Part shown: positions 21,935 to 30,427 of the stretch, one piece after another | Layout: each line of letters begins with the position of its first letter | How positions within the stretch are numbered: position 1 is the first letter of the stretch | From: CAZJRQ01 sp964548535 | GTDB lineage: Bacteria; Bacillota; Clostridia; Oscillospirales; Ruminococcaceae | Length of the DNA: 36,360 nucleotides | Assembly: GCA_964548535.1 (NCBI GenBank) | Contig: CAZJRQ010000024.1 | Coordinates: 1-36,360, forward strand | Direction of reading: 5' to 3' | The notes under the pieces: generated by a model | Database searches by the model: none | The model's input: the letters and a program-made list of their open reading frames with translations, nothing else | What the model was told of the DNA's origin: nothing | Translations under genes and position numbers: made by a program

Positions 21935-22332
21935 TTACTTAGTTCTTTTAGTCTTGCCATTGCCCTGTTTAGTGCAGCTTGAGTGTGGTAATATTGCTGA
22001 ATGCTTAGTTTTTGACGCAACCTCTCCTCCGCACGCTCTTTAGCAGCCTGTGCACGCTTAAAATCAATGTCCTCAGGTTTCTCAACAGTGTCTGCCAAAA
22101 GCTTAACAAAAGTCGGCATAATTTCCAAAAAGCCATCACTCACAACAGCTTTTTTCCACTCGCCATCTACCTTGAATCTCAGTTCACCAGCGTCCAAACA
22201 ACTTAGCATTGGCTCGTGATTAGGCAAAATTCCGCAAGAACCGTCAGTTGCTGGGAAAACCAATTCCTCACATTCACCGCTGAAAAAATATTTGTCGCTC
22301 GCTATTATGTCAAGATGAAATGTTTTCACCAT
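21928..22332 (-). CDS. atpC: ATP synthase epsilon subunit
   Basis: A 134-aa F1 central-stalk subunit. It has the N-terminal beta-barrel FHLDIIASDKYFFSGECEELVFPATDGSCGILPNHEPMLSCL, then a helical hairpin (about 90-134). It couples gamma rotation and can inhibit ATP hydrolysis. It is the last gene of the atp operon, 33 nt after atpD. Its final codons (ELSKS) and stop lie within a dispersed palindromic repeat, so the C-terminus may have been reset by the repeat. Confidence 0.93.
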   Translation of the reverse strand: MVKTFHLDIIASDKYFFSGECEELVFPATDGSCGILPNHEPMLSCLDAGELRFKVDGEWKKAVVSDGFLEIMPTFVKLLADTVEKPEDIDFKRAQAAKERAEERLRQKLSIQQYYHTQAALNRAMARLKELSKS

Positions 22333-22365
22333 AATATCACCGTTCCTTTGAAGATTTTAACAGCA

Positions 22366-23763
22366 TTATTCATCAGCATCAAGAGTTTTTGCCTTTTCTA
22401 TTACATCTTCAATAGTTCCAGCCATCATGAATGCAGCTTCTGGATATTCGTCCATTTCACCGTCAATAATCGCCTTAAATCCACGTAGAGTTTCCTTTAG
22501 CGGAACGTATTTACCCTTGATTGATATAAAATTCTCAGCAACATGAAATGGCTGTGACAAGAATTTCTGAATCTTTCTAGCACGATATACAGCTGTCTTA
22601 TCCTCTTCGTCAAGCTCCTCCATACCCAAAATTGCAATGATATCCTGCAATTCCTTGTACTTCTGTAAAAGCTCCTGAACCTTTCTCGCAATAGTGTAAT
22701 GCTCCTCGCCGACAATGTCAGGCTCCAATATTCTTGATGTCGACTCAAGCGGATCAACTGCTGGATAAATTCCCTGCTCTACTATCTTTCTAGATAATAC
22801 TGTAGTCGCGTCAAGATGAGCAAATGTAATCGCAGGAGCAGGGTCAGTCAAGTCATCAGCTGGAACATAAACTGCCTGTACCGACGTAATTGAACCGTCC
22901 TTTGTAGACGTAATTCTCTCCTGAAGTTCACCCACTTCGTTAGCCAAAGTAGGCTGATATCCAACCGCAGAAGGCATTCTTCCCAAAAGTGCCGAAACCT
23001 CTGAACCAGCCTGAACATATCTGAAAATATTGTCAATGAAAAGCAAAACATTTTGATGTTCCTTGTCACGAAAATATTCCGCCATAGTAAGACCAGTCTG
23101 TGCAACTCTCATTCTAGATCCAGGTGGTTCGTTCATCTGACCGAAAACTAACGCAGTTTTGTTAATTACGCCAGACTCCTTCATTTCGCCCCATAAATCG
23201 TTACCCTCACGAGAACGCTCGCCGACACCAGTAAATATAGAGTATCCGCCATGCTCAGTTGCAACGTTTCTGATAAGTTCCTGAATAAGCACAGTCTTAC
23301 CAACACCAGCACCGCCGAAAAGACCGATTTTACCGCCCTTTGCATACGGCGCAAGCAAATCTATAACCTTAATTCCTGTCTCCAAAACCTCAACAACAGG
23401 ACGCTGATCTTCAAATTTAGGAGGAGCACGATGAATAGCCCACTTTTCCTCATACTTAACAGGCTCACCGCCGTCAATTTCTTGACCGAGAACATTGAAC
23501 ATTCTGCCCAAAGTACACTCACCAACAGGGACAGAAATACATCCGCCAGTAGCAGTTACTTCCATGTCCTTTTCAAGTCCCTCGCTAGACGCAAGCATAA
23601 TAGAACGCACAATTCCGTTGCCCAACTGCTGAGCAACCTCCATATATAAAGTCCTTCCGCCAAGTTCAACAGTAAGAGCATCCTTTATCATAGGTAGCTT
23701 TCCGTCGGGGAACTCGACATCAACTACAGGTCCCAATATCTGTACAATTTTACCTTTTTGCAT
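22366..23763 (-). CDS. atpD: ATP synthase beta subunit
   Basis: A 465-aa catalytic F1 subunit. It has Walker A GGAGVGKT at about residue 150, the catalytic Glu in GVGERSREGNDL, Walker B VLLFIDNIF, the SALLGRMPSAVGYQPTL stretch, and the DELSEED region, here MEELDEEDK. The ATG at 23761-23763 (MQKGKIVQILGPVVDVEF) is preferred over a TTG four codons upstream, with GAAAGG before it. It forms the alpha3-beta3 ring with AtpA. Confidence 0.97.
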   Translation of the reverse strand: MQKGKIVQILGPVVDVEFPDGKLPMIKDALTVELGGRTLYMEVAQQLGNGIVRSIMLASSEGLEKDMEVTATGGCISVPVGECTLGRMFNVLGQEIDGGEPVKYEEKWAIHRAPPKFEDQRPVVEVLETGIKVIDLLAPYAKGGKIGLFGGAGVGKTVLIQELIRNVATEHGGYSIFTGVGERSREGNDLWGEMKESGVINKTALVFGQMNEPPGSRMRVAQTGLTMAEYFRDKEHQNVLLFIDNIFRYVQAGSEVSALLGRMPSAVGYQPTLANEVGELQERITSTKDGSITSVQAVYVPADDLTDPAPAITFAHLDATTVLSRKIVEQGIYPAVDPLESTSRILEPDIVGEEHYTIARKVQELLQKYKELQDIIAILGMEELDEEDKTAVYRARKIQKFLSQPFHVAENFISIKGKYVPLKETLRGFKAIIDGEMDEYPEAAFMMAGTIEDVIEKAKTLDADE

Positions 23764-23893
23764 ATATGTGACCAACCTTTCCCGATATTTAAAAATATAA
23801 AAATATCATGATTAGTAAAAACTATACCGCACAGCATAACACCTAGCATTGCAAAATCGTCGGTGAAAACGCACTGCCGTGCATAACAAATCA

Positions 23894-24772
23894 TTACTTT
23901 TTCTGACTCTTTGCACCGCTGACAACCTCAGTAATTTCTTGAGTAATTGCAGCCTGCCTTGCTCTGTTATAAAGCAAATTAAAGTCCTTTATCATATCCT
24001 TAGCACTAGTAGTAGCAGCGTCCATAGCAGTCATTCTAGCACTCTGTTCGCTCGAAAAAGCCTCAATAAGCGAACCATAAACCAAACCCTTTATGTAGTT
24101 AGGCACAAGATGATCCATAACCTTTTCAGGTGACGGACTAAACGTCAAAATATCTTTAGGAGTCCTGCCCTTAGCCTCAGAAAAATCCTCATGCTCCATA
24201 GGCAAAACCTTAAGCACCTCAGGCTCCATTTTAACAGAAGTAATCATCTTAGTGTAAATTATATAAACCTCGTCAAGACGTTCTTTCAAAAACAAATCAA
24301 TAATAGTTTCCGCAATACTTCTAGCACGATAAAGAGTAGGATCTTGAGCAGTATACAAAAACTCACCATCAACCATAACTTTTCTGCGAGTAAAATATTG
24401 CCTGCCAATCTGTCCGACAACAAAAAGACAATTATTTTCATGCTTTTGAAGTTCAGCCTCAGCAAGCTTTAAAACGTTGTGATTATAAGCTCCGCAAAGC
24501 CCCTTGTCGCCAGTAACTACAATATATCCATACGTTTTTTCAGATTCAGGTTTTTTGACCCTGTCATCAAAATAAACGTGGTCAAATACTTCCGAGTGCT
24601 TTAAAATATGATGAATAGTAGACTGCAAATGCTCAAAATACGGAACAGTCGCCGCAAGATTTTTCTTTGCCTTTTTCATCTTTGAAGAAGAAATCAAGTA
24701 CATCGCATTAGTAATTTTCATAATGTCATCAATACTTGATATTCTCTCACGAATTTCTCTCATATTAGCCAT
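23894..24772 (-). CDS. atpG: ATP synthase gamma subunit
   Basis: A 292-aa rotor shaft. The N-terminal helix MANMREIRERISSIDDIMKITNAMYLISSSKMKKA and the C-terminal helix (SEQSARMTAMDAATTSAKDM ... LLYNRARQAAITQEITEVVSGA) form the coiled coil. GDKGLCGAYNHNV is the family signature. It lies between atpA (5 nt) and atpD (about 130 nt). Confidence 0.96.
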   Translation of the reverse strand: MANMREIRERISSIDDIMKITNAMYLISSSKMKKAKKNLAATVPYFEHLQSTIHHILKHSEVFDHVYFDDRVKKPESEKTYGYIVVTGDKGLCGAYNHNVLKLAEAELQKHENNCLFVVGQIGRQYFTRRKVMVDGEFLYTAQDPTLYRARSIAETIIDLFLKERLDEVYIIYTKMITSVKMEPEVLKVLPMEHEDFSEAKGRTPKDILTFSPSPEKVMDHLVPNYIKGLVYGSLIEAFSSEQSARMTAMDAATTSAKDMIKDFNLLYNRARQAAITQEITEVVSGAKSQKK

Positions 24773-24777
24773 AAAAA

Positions 24778-26286
24778 CTACCTGCCTTTGAATTCTTTAG
24801 CCGCACCGATAATTTTTTCCTCAAGCTCATCAGACAATACTTTTTTCTCATTTATTTCATCAATTATATCTGAACAATTTGCCTCAAAATAAGTCAAAAT
24901 GTCAGCTCTAAACTTGCAAACTTCCTTAACAGGAACATCGCTCAAAAGCCTGTGCTTAGCAACACAAAGCAAAATAACCTGTTCGTGAAGTTTAAAAGGC
25001 TTGCAGTTTGGCTGTTTTAAAAGCTCAACTAAATGATTACCATTTTCAAGCAAATCCTTAGTAGTCTTGTCAAGTTCCGAGCTAAACTGAGTAAAAACTT
25101 CCATTTCTCTAAACTGCGCAAGGTCGATACGAAGTGAACCAGATACCTTTTTAACAGCCTTAGTCTGAGCCGCACCGCCAACACGAGATACCGAAAGTCC
25201 GATATTTACAGCAGGACGAACGCCAGAGAAAAATAATTCAGACTCAAGAAAAATCTGTCCGTCAGTAATCGAAATTACGTTAGTAGGAATATAAGCCGAA
25301 ACATCTCCAGCCTGAGTTTCAATGATAGGCAAAGCAGTAATCGAACCGCCGCCATGCTCATCGTCAAGACGTGAAGAACGCTCGAGCAATCTTGAATGAA
25401 GATAAAAAACATCACCAGGATAAGCCTCACGTCCAGGAGAACGCTGTAAAAGCAAACTCATAGCACGATAAGCAACAGCGTGCTTTGAAAGATCATCATA
25501 AACAATCAAAACATCCTTGCCCTGATGCATAAAATATTCAGCCATAGCCGTTCCAGAATAAGGTGCAATGTATTGTAAAGGCGCCAAATCAGATGCCATT
25601 GCCGAAACAACAATAGTGTAATCCATAGCACCATACTTTTTCAAATCAGAAACAAGCTTAGCAACAGTAGAAGCCTTTTGACCGATTGCAACATAAACGC
25701 AAATCATGTCCTGTCCCTTTTGATTGATAATAGCATCAACAGCAATCGAAGTCTTACCAGTCTGTCTGTCACCGATAATAAGCTCACGCTGACCTCTGCC
25801 GATTGGAAACATAGAATCTATCGACAAAATTCCGGTCTGCAAAGGCTGGTTAACAGGCTTTCTGTTAATAACTCCAGGAGCCTCGTTTTCGATAGGGAAA
25901 TAATCCTCAGCCTCAATAGCCTCACCGCCGTCGATAGGAGCACCAAGTGCATCAACAACACGACCAATCAGCTTTTCACCAACAGGTACACCAGCCCTCT
26001 TGCCAGTTCTCACAACCTTTGAGCCTTCTGAAAGTCCGTAATCTGAACCCAAAAGCACACAGCCAACAGTCTTTCTCTCAATATTCTGTACAATTCCCTT
26101 AACACCAGTTTCAAACTCAACAAGTTCACCGTACATAACATGATTTAACCCATATATATTAACGATACCATCATTAATTGAAATAATAGTACCAGTTTCA
26201 GAAACCTGCATTTTTAAATCAAAATCTGAAATTTCATTTTTCAGAACTGAAATAATATCACTTTGAGATTTACCCAAATCAATCAC
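24778..26286 (-). CDS. atpA: ATP synthase alpha subunit
   Basis: A 502-aa non-catalytic nucleotide-binding F1 subunit. It has Walker A GDRQTGKTSIA at about 169-179, DALGAPIDGG, the VIVYDDLSKHAVAYR region and SVSRVGGAAQ, the Arg finger motif. Length is typical. It overlaps atpH by 4 nt (ATGA) and is followed 5 nt later by atpG. Confidence 0.97.
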   Translation of the reverse strand: MIDLGKSQSDIISVLKNEISDFDLKMQVSETGTIISINDGIVNIYGLNHVMYGELVEFETGVKGIVQNIERKTVGCVLLGSDYGLSEGSKVVRTGKRAGVPVGEKLIGRVVDALGAPIDGGEAIEAEDYFPIENEAPGVINRKPVNQPLQTGILSIDSMFPIGRGQRELIIGDRQTGKTSIAVDAIINQKGQDMICVYVAIGQKASTVAKLVSDLKKYGAMDYTIVVSAMASDLAPLQYIAPYSGTAMAEYFMHQGKDVLIVYDDLSKHAVAYRAMSLLLQRSPGREAYPGDVFYLHSRLLERSSRLDDEHGGGSITALPIIETQAGDVSAYIPTNVISITDGQIFLESELFFSGVRPAVNIGLSVSRVGGAAQTKAVKKVSGSLRIDLAQFREMEVFTQFSSELDKTTKDLLENGNHLVELLKQPNCKPFKLHEQVILLCVAKHRLLSDVPVKEVCKFRADILTYFEANCSDIIDEINEKKVLSDELEEKIIGAAKEFKGR

Positions 26287-26789
26287 CTCCAGATTAGTGC
26301 GTTTTGCAAGGCTTTAATCGAGCCCTTAATACTCTTGTCATATTCAGTATCTCCAACTTTAAGCTTGTATCCGCCAATAAGACTTTCGTCATAAACAAGC
26401 GTAATAACCGCGTCAGATACATCATATTTTGACTTAAGCATTTGTTTAAATTTGTCTACAGTCTGAGCATCAGGCTCATTGACATAATAAAATTGTGCCG
26501 ACAAAATGTTTTTTTGATTAAGCACCAAATTTTCATAAGCTAAAATAATATCAGACAAATCTTTAATATGCCCAAATTCACACATAACCTTAAAAAAATT
26601 AGTCAAGCTTTTAGGAAAAAGCTTATCAATAACCGCGTATTTTTCAACCATTCTAACCGAATTAGCACAAATAGCCTCGCGAAGTTCATCAGAACTTTCC
26701 CAAAGATTTTTTGCATCTAAAATATCATTTTCATCTGCATTTAAAGAAAGCAAAACCTTCGCACAATTCTCAGCATCCTGAAAAATCAT
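26283..26789 (-). CDS. atpH: ATP synthase delta subunit
   Basis: A 168-aa stalk subunit joining F1 to the b subunits. It has an N-terminal helical domain and a C-terminal part ending VTLVYDESLIGGYKLKVGDTEYDKSIKGS, the usual OSCP/delta signature. It overlaps both atpF (4 nt) and atpA (4 nt). Divergent in the middle, as delta subunits usually are. Confidence 0.93.
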   Translation of the reverse strand: MIFQDAENCAKVLLSLNADENDILDAKNLWESSDELREAICANSVRMVEKYAVIDKLFPKSLTNFFKVMCEFGHIKDLSDIILAYENLVLNQKNILSAQFYYVNEPDAQTVDKFKQMLKSKYDVSDAVITLVYDESLIGGYKLKVGDTEYDKSIKGSIKALQNALIWR

Positions 26790-27271
26790 TTAGAGTCACC
26801 TACCTCAGAAAGAAAGCTCTGAGCAAGCTCCTTATCCTTTTGGCTATCTAGGTTTTTATTTATAACCTTAGCAGCAGCAAGTAAAGCAAGGTCAGCGATT
26901 TCATATTTTGCATCATTCATAACCTTAACCTTTTCGCTTTCGGCAGATTTTTCAGCATCACGCAAAATCCTAGCCGACTCAGCACGAGCATTTTCAACCA
27001 TAAGGTCGCATTCCTTAGAAGCGTGAACCTTAGCTGCATTAGTAATATCAACTGCCTTTTGATGAGCAGTTTTAAGAGTTTCCTCATATTCAGACTTCAG
27101 CTTGTAAGCGTCATCTTTTTGTTTTTCTGCGTCACTGATGTTATTTTTAATCATTTCTTCTCTTTTGTCCATCATAGCTGTGACAGGCTTAAACAAAAAC
27201 TTTTTCAAAAGCAAAAACAACACCAGCAGATTAATAATAACCCAAACTATGCTCCAGTCCAGATTTAACAT
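26786..27271 (-). CDS. atpF: ATP synthase b subunit
   Basis: A 161-aa peripheral stalk subunit. One N-terminal membrane helix (about 6-27, WSIVWVIINLLVLFLLLKKFLF) is followed by KPVTAMMDKREE and a long charged coiled coil to the end. AGGGGCG precedes the ATG. It overlaps atpH by 4 nt. Confidence 0.95.
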   Translation of the reverse strand: MLNLDWSIVWVIINLLVLFLLLKKFLFKPVTAMMDKREEMIKNNISDAEKQKDDAYKLKSEYEETLKTAHQKAVDITNAAKVHASKECDLMVENARAESARILRDAEKSAESEKVKVMNDAKYEIADLALLAAAKVINKNLDSQKDKELAQSFLSEVGDSK

Positions 27272-27296
27272 ATAATCGCCCCTAATCTTATGTAGT

Positions 27297-27515
27297 TTAT
27301 TTCAATAAGAAAATGATAAGTGCTGCAATTACAAATCCGTAAATAGCAGTAGCCTCAGCAAGTGCACAACCAAGCAGCAAAGCCTTATTAATATCACCCT
27401 TGGCCTCTGGCTGACGTGCAATAGCGTCAGTTGCATGAGCTGTAGCAATACCTATACCAATACCAGCACCTATACCTGTCAAAACTGCGATACCTGCACC
27501 AATAGCAATTAACAT
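27297..27515 (-). CDS. atpE: ATP synthase c subunit
   Basis: A 72-aa hairpin of two membrane helices joined by the polar loop ARQPEAKGD. The ion-carrying Glu is E54 (ALAEATAIYG). Of the usual sodium ligands (Ilyobacter Gln32, Glu65, Ser66, Thr67, Tyr70), this protein keeps Glu, Thr56 and Tyr59 but has Ile21 and Ala55 in place of Gln and Ser. The coupling ion is therefore not obvious. The ATG at 27513-27515 has GGAG 8 nt upstream; a GTG three codons earlier has none. Confidence 0.95.
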   Translation of the reverse strand: MLIAIGAGIAVLTGIGAGIGIGIATAHATDAIARQPEAKGDINKALLLGCALAEATAIYGFVIAALIIFLLK

Positions 27516-27639
27516 AAAAAACACTCCTTTTAAAATGTATACTTTTATTTATAAGTTTTTAAAAAACCATATAAAGCAAAATTATTTTTACTGCCCATGA
27601 TTGTCAATAAAAATTTCTAGCATGAGCGATAAAGCCAAA

Positions 27640-28353
27640 CTAATCAATCGCCTCTTTAATAAACAGCGACGTCAAAAACACGAATACATACGCCTGAATC
27701 AGTCCATCGAAAATATCAAAATAGAACGAAAACGGAACAGGCAAAACTACCGGACAAATCATCTTGATAAGCTCCATTACTACAAAACTGCCCAAGACAT
27801 TACCGAAAAGTCGCATACAAAGTGACAGCGGACGAATCAAAATCTCCAAAACATTCAAAGGTGCAATAAAAGCCATAGGTTGGGCAAAGCTCTTAGCCCA
27901 GCCTTTACCGCCTTTTGCTTTAATTCCGGCCGCCTCAATCAGCACAATACTCATAACAGCCAAACCAGCAGTAACATTCAAATCCTTAGTTGGCGGAACA
28001 AATCCAAAAAGTCCCGCTATATTCGCAAAACCTATGTAAATCATAACCGTCGCGAGCCACATCCAGTAACCCATTCCCTCGTCGCCAAGAAGTTCCTTGA
28101 AGAAATTCCTGAAAAATCCTACAACGGACTCAAGCATTACCTGTGGTTTACCAGGAACAAGCTTGAGCTTTCTGGTAGCAAGTATAGAACCAACAACCAA
28201 AACCGCCATAATAACCCAAGTTACAACACATGACTCAGGTACAGGTATTATTCCAAAAAGCTTGAATGCAGTCTTATTTTCCAAGCTTCCGACAAGCTCA
28301 TCAGCAACCTTACTCATTTGATTAGCCGTAATCCCTACCGAAACCATATTCAT
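27640..28353 (-). CDS. atpB: ATP synthase a subunit
   Basis: A 237-aa ion-channel subunit with five to six membrane helices. It carries the essential Arg in the penultimate region (LSLCMRLFGNVLGSFVVMEL) and the terminal FDGLIQAYVFVFLTSLFIKEA. The ATG at 28351-28353 follows GGAGGTGGTTAC. It is the first gene of the operon, followed 124 nt later by atpE. No atpI precedes it. Confidence 0.95.
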   Translation of the reverse strand: MNMVSVGITANQMSKVADELVGSLENKTAFKLFGIIPVPESCVVTWVIMAVLVVGSILATRKLKLVPGKPQVMLESVVGFFRNFFKELLGDEGMGYWMWLATVMIYIGFANIAGLFGFVPPTKDLNVTAGLAVMSIVLIEAAGIKAKGGKGWAKSFAQPMAFIAPLNVLEILIRPLSLCMRLFGNVLGSFVVMELIKMICPVVLPVPFSFYFDIFDGLIQAYVFVFLTSLFIKEAID

Positions 28354-28377
28354 GTAACCACCTCCAATTTTAGGCAA

Positions 28378-28556
28378 AAAAATAAAACCACCACGTGATA
28401 CAATTACTAATCACTAAACATAATTAAAAGCCAAAAATCAAAACCAGATTTTTGTGAATTCTATCCATATTTATCATAATAGTTTTGTATAAATCGCCGT
28501 CGATTTTAATATTTTACTTATAATTTTTATAAAAACAATAATTAACAAAAATACGC
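28378..28556. other. atp / lysR divergent intergenic region
   Basis: About 310 bp separate the atpB start from lysR. The atp-proximal part is very AT-rich with several weak -10-like boxes; I could not choose one promoter for the atp operon. A short palindrome AAATCG-CCGT-CGATTT (28491-28506) lies in it and could be a binding site, perhaps for the LysR protein. Confidence 0.4.
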
Positions 28557-28585
28557 TTGTATTTGTTTGCTGAATATATTATAAT
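28557..28585 (+). promoter_or_regulatory. lysR promoter
   Basis: TTGTAT (28557-28562), 17-bp spacer, TATAAT (28580-28585). This leaves a leader of about 95 nt before the ATG. Confidence 0.75.
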
Positions 28586-28687
28586 ACTTTTATACGAATT
28601 TGTAAAATACATTTATTCTATGACAAGCATATCAAAATGTTATGATAAAGATAAACAACCCCTATTGTGTAGAAAAGGAGAATTACA

Positions 28688-29614
28688 ATGCAAAGTACGA
28701 GTTTTGAACATTACAAAATATTTTATTATGTCGCAAAACTTAAAAATATAACCCTAGCAGCATCAGCGCTATTCATTTCACAGCCAAGTGTAAGCCGCTG
28801 TATTTCTAATCTTGAGGAGGATTTAAACTGCAAGCTTTTTTTAAGGAATAAAAAAGGTGTAACACTAACACCAGAGGGTGAATTGCTTTTTAAGCATATT
28901 CAAATTGCCTGCAAGCATATTTTCGCAGCTGAGGAAGAAATTTCGCTGTACAATTCAACACAGGGCGGAACAATTCGAGTTGGCGTTTCAGACGCCACAA
29001 TCCAGCCAAGCATTATTGAAAAAATCAAAAAGTTCCGTGAAGCAAATCCACTAGTTAAAATCAATTTTAACAGTATGTCCACGCCAGACGCGGTTGAAGC
29101 ACTGAAATCGAACATGATTGATGTCGCAATAGTCACCTCACCTCTGACGAGTAAAAAAGGGCTAAATGTCAAAATTATAAGCCAGCTTAACGATATCTTA
29201 ATTGCCGGTGAAAAGTATAAAGACCTGAGCCACGAACCGATTTCTATACATCAAATTGCAGATTATCCGCTAATTACCTTGCGAGAAGGCAGCACAACAA
29301 GACATTATCTTGATTATGTTTTCAGACTGCATAATATGCTAGTCAAGCCTGATATAGAGGTTGCCTCAATGAATTCAATTTTGCCAATGGTGCAAAACAA
29401 TCTAGGACTAGGCTTTGTGACAAAAGAATTTACCGATGAAAAGCTAAAAAACGAACTGGTTTACGAAATAAAACTAAAAAAACCTCTTCCAGAACGTTCA
29501 GTGTGTATAGCAACCCATGCAAAAAATCCAGAAAGCACAATAATCAAAAGCTTTATGTCAATTATAAGTTCAGATAATCAAGATGAATGTTCCAATAATC
29601 CCAAAACCATTTAG
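28688..29614 (+). CDS. LysR-family transcriptional regulator
   Basis: A 308-aa regulator. The winged helix-turn-helix is at residues 6-65 (FEHYKIFYYVAKLKNITLAA, SALFISQPSVSRCISNLEED, NCKLFLRNKKGVTLTPEG). A linker helix follows, then the two-lobed periplasmic-binding-like effector domain from about residue 92 (IRVGVSD ... VDVAIVTSPL ... LGLGFVTKEF). The ATG follows AAAAGGAGAATTACA. LysR proteins usually act on a divergent neighbour; here the divergent unit is the ATP synthase operon, which would be an unusual target, so a distant target is equally possible. The effector is unknown. Confidence 0.92.
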   Translation: MQSTSFEHYKIFYYVAKLKNITLAASALFISQPSVSRCISNLEEDLNCKLFLRNKKGVTLTPEGELLFKHIQIACKHIFAAEEEISLYNSTQGGTIRVGVSDATIQPSIIEKIKKFREANPLVKINFNSMSTPDAVEALKSNMIDVAIVTSPLTSKKGLNVKIISQLNDILIAGEKYKDLSHEPISIHQIADYPLITLREGSTTRHYLDYVFRLHNMLVKPDIEVASMNSILPMVQNNLGLGFVTKEFTDEKLKNELVYEIKLKKPLPERSVCIATHAKNPESTIIKSFMSIISSDNQDECSNNPKTI

Positions 29615-29618
29615 ATAA

Positions 29619-29657
29619 ATCTCACTGAATTATCATGCTAATTCAGTGAGATTTTGT
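29619..29657 (+). terminator. lysR terminator
   Basis: Perfect 13-bp arms ATCTCACTGAATT / AATTCAGTGAGAT (29619-29631, 29640-29652), then TTTTG. Confidence 0.85.
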
Positions 29658-29734
29658 GCAATTATACAAAATAAATAAAAATTCCAAAAAAAATTGTACC
29701 TTTTAGTCCCCTCAAGAGTTATATATAGTAGAAG

Positions 29735-29860
29735 GCAAAATAAAGATAGCCGTGCAAAGCTACATAACAAACACGCTTTCGAAAATAAAATAAAAAAATA
29801 GAACAAAAGACGAAAAAAAACCGTGAGCTGAAAAATATAAAAAGCTCACGGTTTTTTCGT
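29735..29860 (+). ncRNA. candidate small RNA
   Basis: A free-standing strong terminator (arms AAAAACCGTGAGCT / AGCTCACGGTTTTT, 29816-29829 and 29843-29856, ending in T6) lies 160 nt beyond the lysR terminator with no gene between. Upstream is a weak promoter-like pair, TTTTAG (29701-29706), 17-bp spacer, TATAGT (29724-29729). A transcript of about 125 nt would result. It has no reading frame with a binding site. The stem can also stop minus-strand transcripts, so it might only insulate the lysR and sensor units. Confidence 0.35.
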
Positions 29861-29897
29861 TGTATACAGAATTTACAAAGTATTTCTATTTACCCCC

Positions 29898-29939
29898 TTG
29901 ATATTTGTCATCAACAATAATATAATATAATATAATATA
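29898..29939 (+). promoter_or_regulatory. promoter with pentanucleotide repeat at the -10
   Basis: TTGATA (29898-29903), 17-bp spacer, TATAAT (29921-29926). The -10 is part of a tandem run, TATAA x3 then TATAC (29921-29940), so several overlapping -10 boxes exist. It would drive the repeat-built leader and the sensor operon starting at 30428. Confidence 0.6.
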
Positions 29940-29943
29940 CTCA

Positions 29944-30017
29944 GGCAGGGGCGTACCCCTGCACCCCAGTCACATTATCAGCAGGGGCGTACCCCTGCAC
30001 CCCAGTCGCATTATCGC
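29944..30017. repeat. two 37-bp direct repeats with internal hairpins
   Basis: Two near-identical units start at 29944 and 29981 (period 37). Each contains GCAGGGG-CGTA-CCCCTGC and then ACCCCAGTC and CATTATC. They are GC-rich in AT-rich DNA. The minus-strand reading frame through them (repeats of DNVTGVQGYAPA) is a by-product, not a gene. Confidence 0.8.
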
Positions 30018-30413
30018 TCGTACCTCGCTCGTGATTGGTGCTNNNNNNNNNNNNNNNNNNNNNNNNNNNNNNNNNNNNNNNNNNNNNNNNNNNNNNNNNN
30101 NNNNNNNNNNNNNNNNNNNNNNNNNNNNNNNNNNNNNNNNNNCAACACAACATTACAATCACCAATAAATTTTACGCGAGGGCATCGCGCCGTCCGCGCT
30201 AGGACCGTGCCCCTGCACCCCAGTCGCATTATCGCTCGTACCTCGCTCGTGATTGGTGCTTATACCATAATCAGCGTCACAACTTTGTGGTTATGGGAAG
30301 TTTACGAATTTTTAGTGTAAAACACAAATTACCACAAACCCCAACCCGAGCAACACAACATTACAATCACCAATAAATTTTACGCGAGGGCATCGCGCCG
30401 TCCGCGCTAGGAC
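29986..30413. repeat. tandem duplication, 208-bp unit, interrupted by the assembly gap
   Basis: Block B (CCCCTGCACCCCAGTC through GATTGGTGCT) occurs before the gap (ending 30042) and again at 30207-30260. Block A (CAACACAACATTACAATC through GCGCTAGGAC) occurs at 30143-30206 and 30351-30413, 208 bp apart. A 90-bp block C (30261-30350) joins the second B to the second A. The Ns stand exactly where the first copy of C should be. The unit ends in the same palindrome found at the atpC stop. Confidence 0.85.
30043..30142. other. assembly gap of 100 Ns
   Basis: Exactly 100 unknown bases, a conventional scaffold filler. Flanking repeats predict about 90 bp (one block C) or a larger number of 208-bp units here. 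Confidence 0.99.
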
Positions 30414-30427
30414 AAGGAGGACAAAAA

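Noticed and set aside
24191..28321. Numerous plus-strand frames of 80-120 codons opposite the atp genes
   Set aside because: They are antisense shadows of well-supported genes and show no ribosome sites or domain signals.
28378..28687. Control of the ATP synthase operon by the divergent LysR protein
   Set aside because: Divergent position alone is weak evidence and no T-N11-A palindrome clearly linked to an atp promoter could be picked out.
29941..30229. Minus-strand reading frames through the repeats and Ns (VTGVQGYAPA repeats)
   Set aside because: They arise from tandem hairpin repeats and unknown bases, with no ribosome site or conserved start.
29944..30413. CRISPR-like array
   Set aside because: Repeats are adjacent or long tandem units without uniform spacers, and no cas gene is present.
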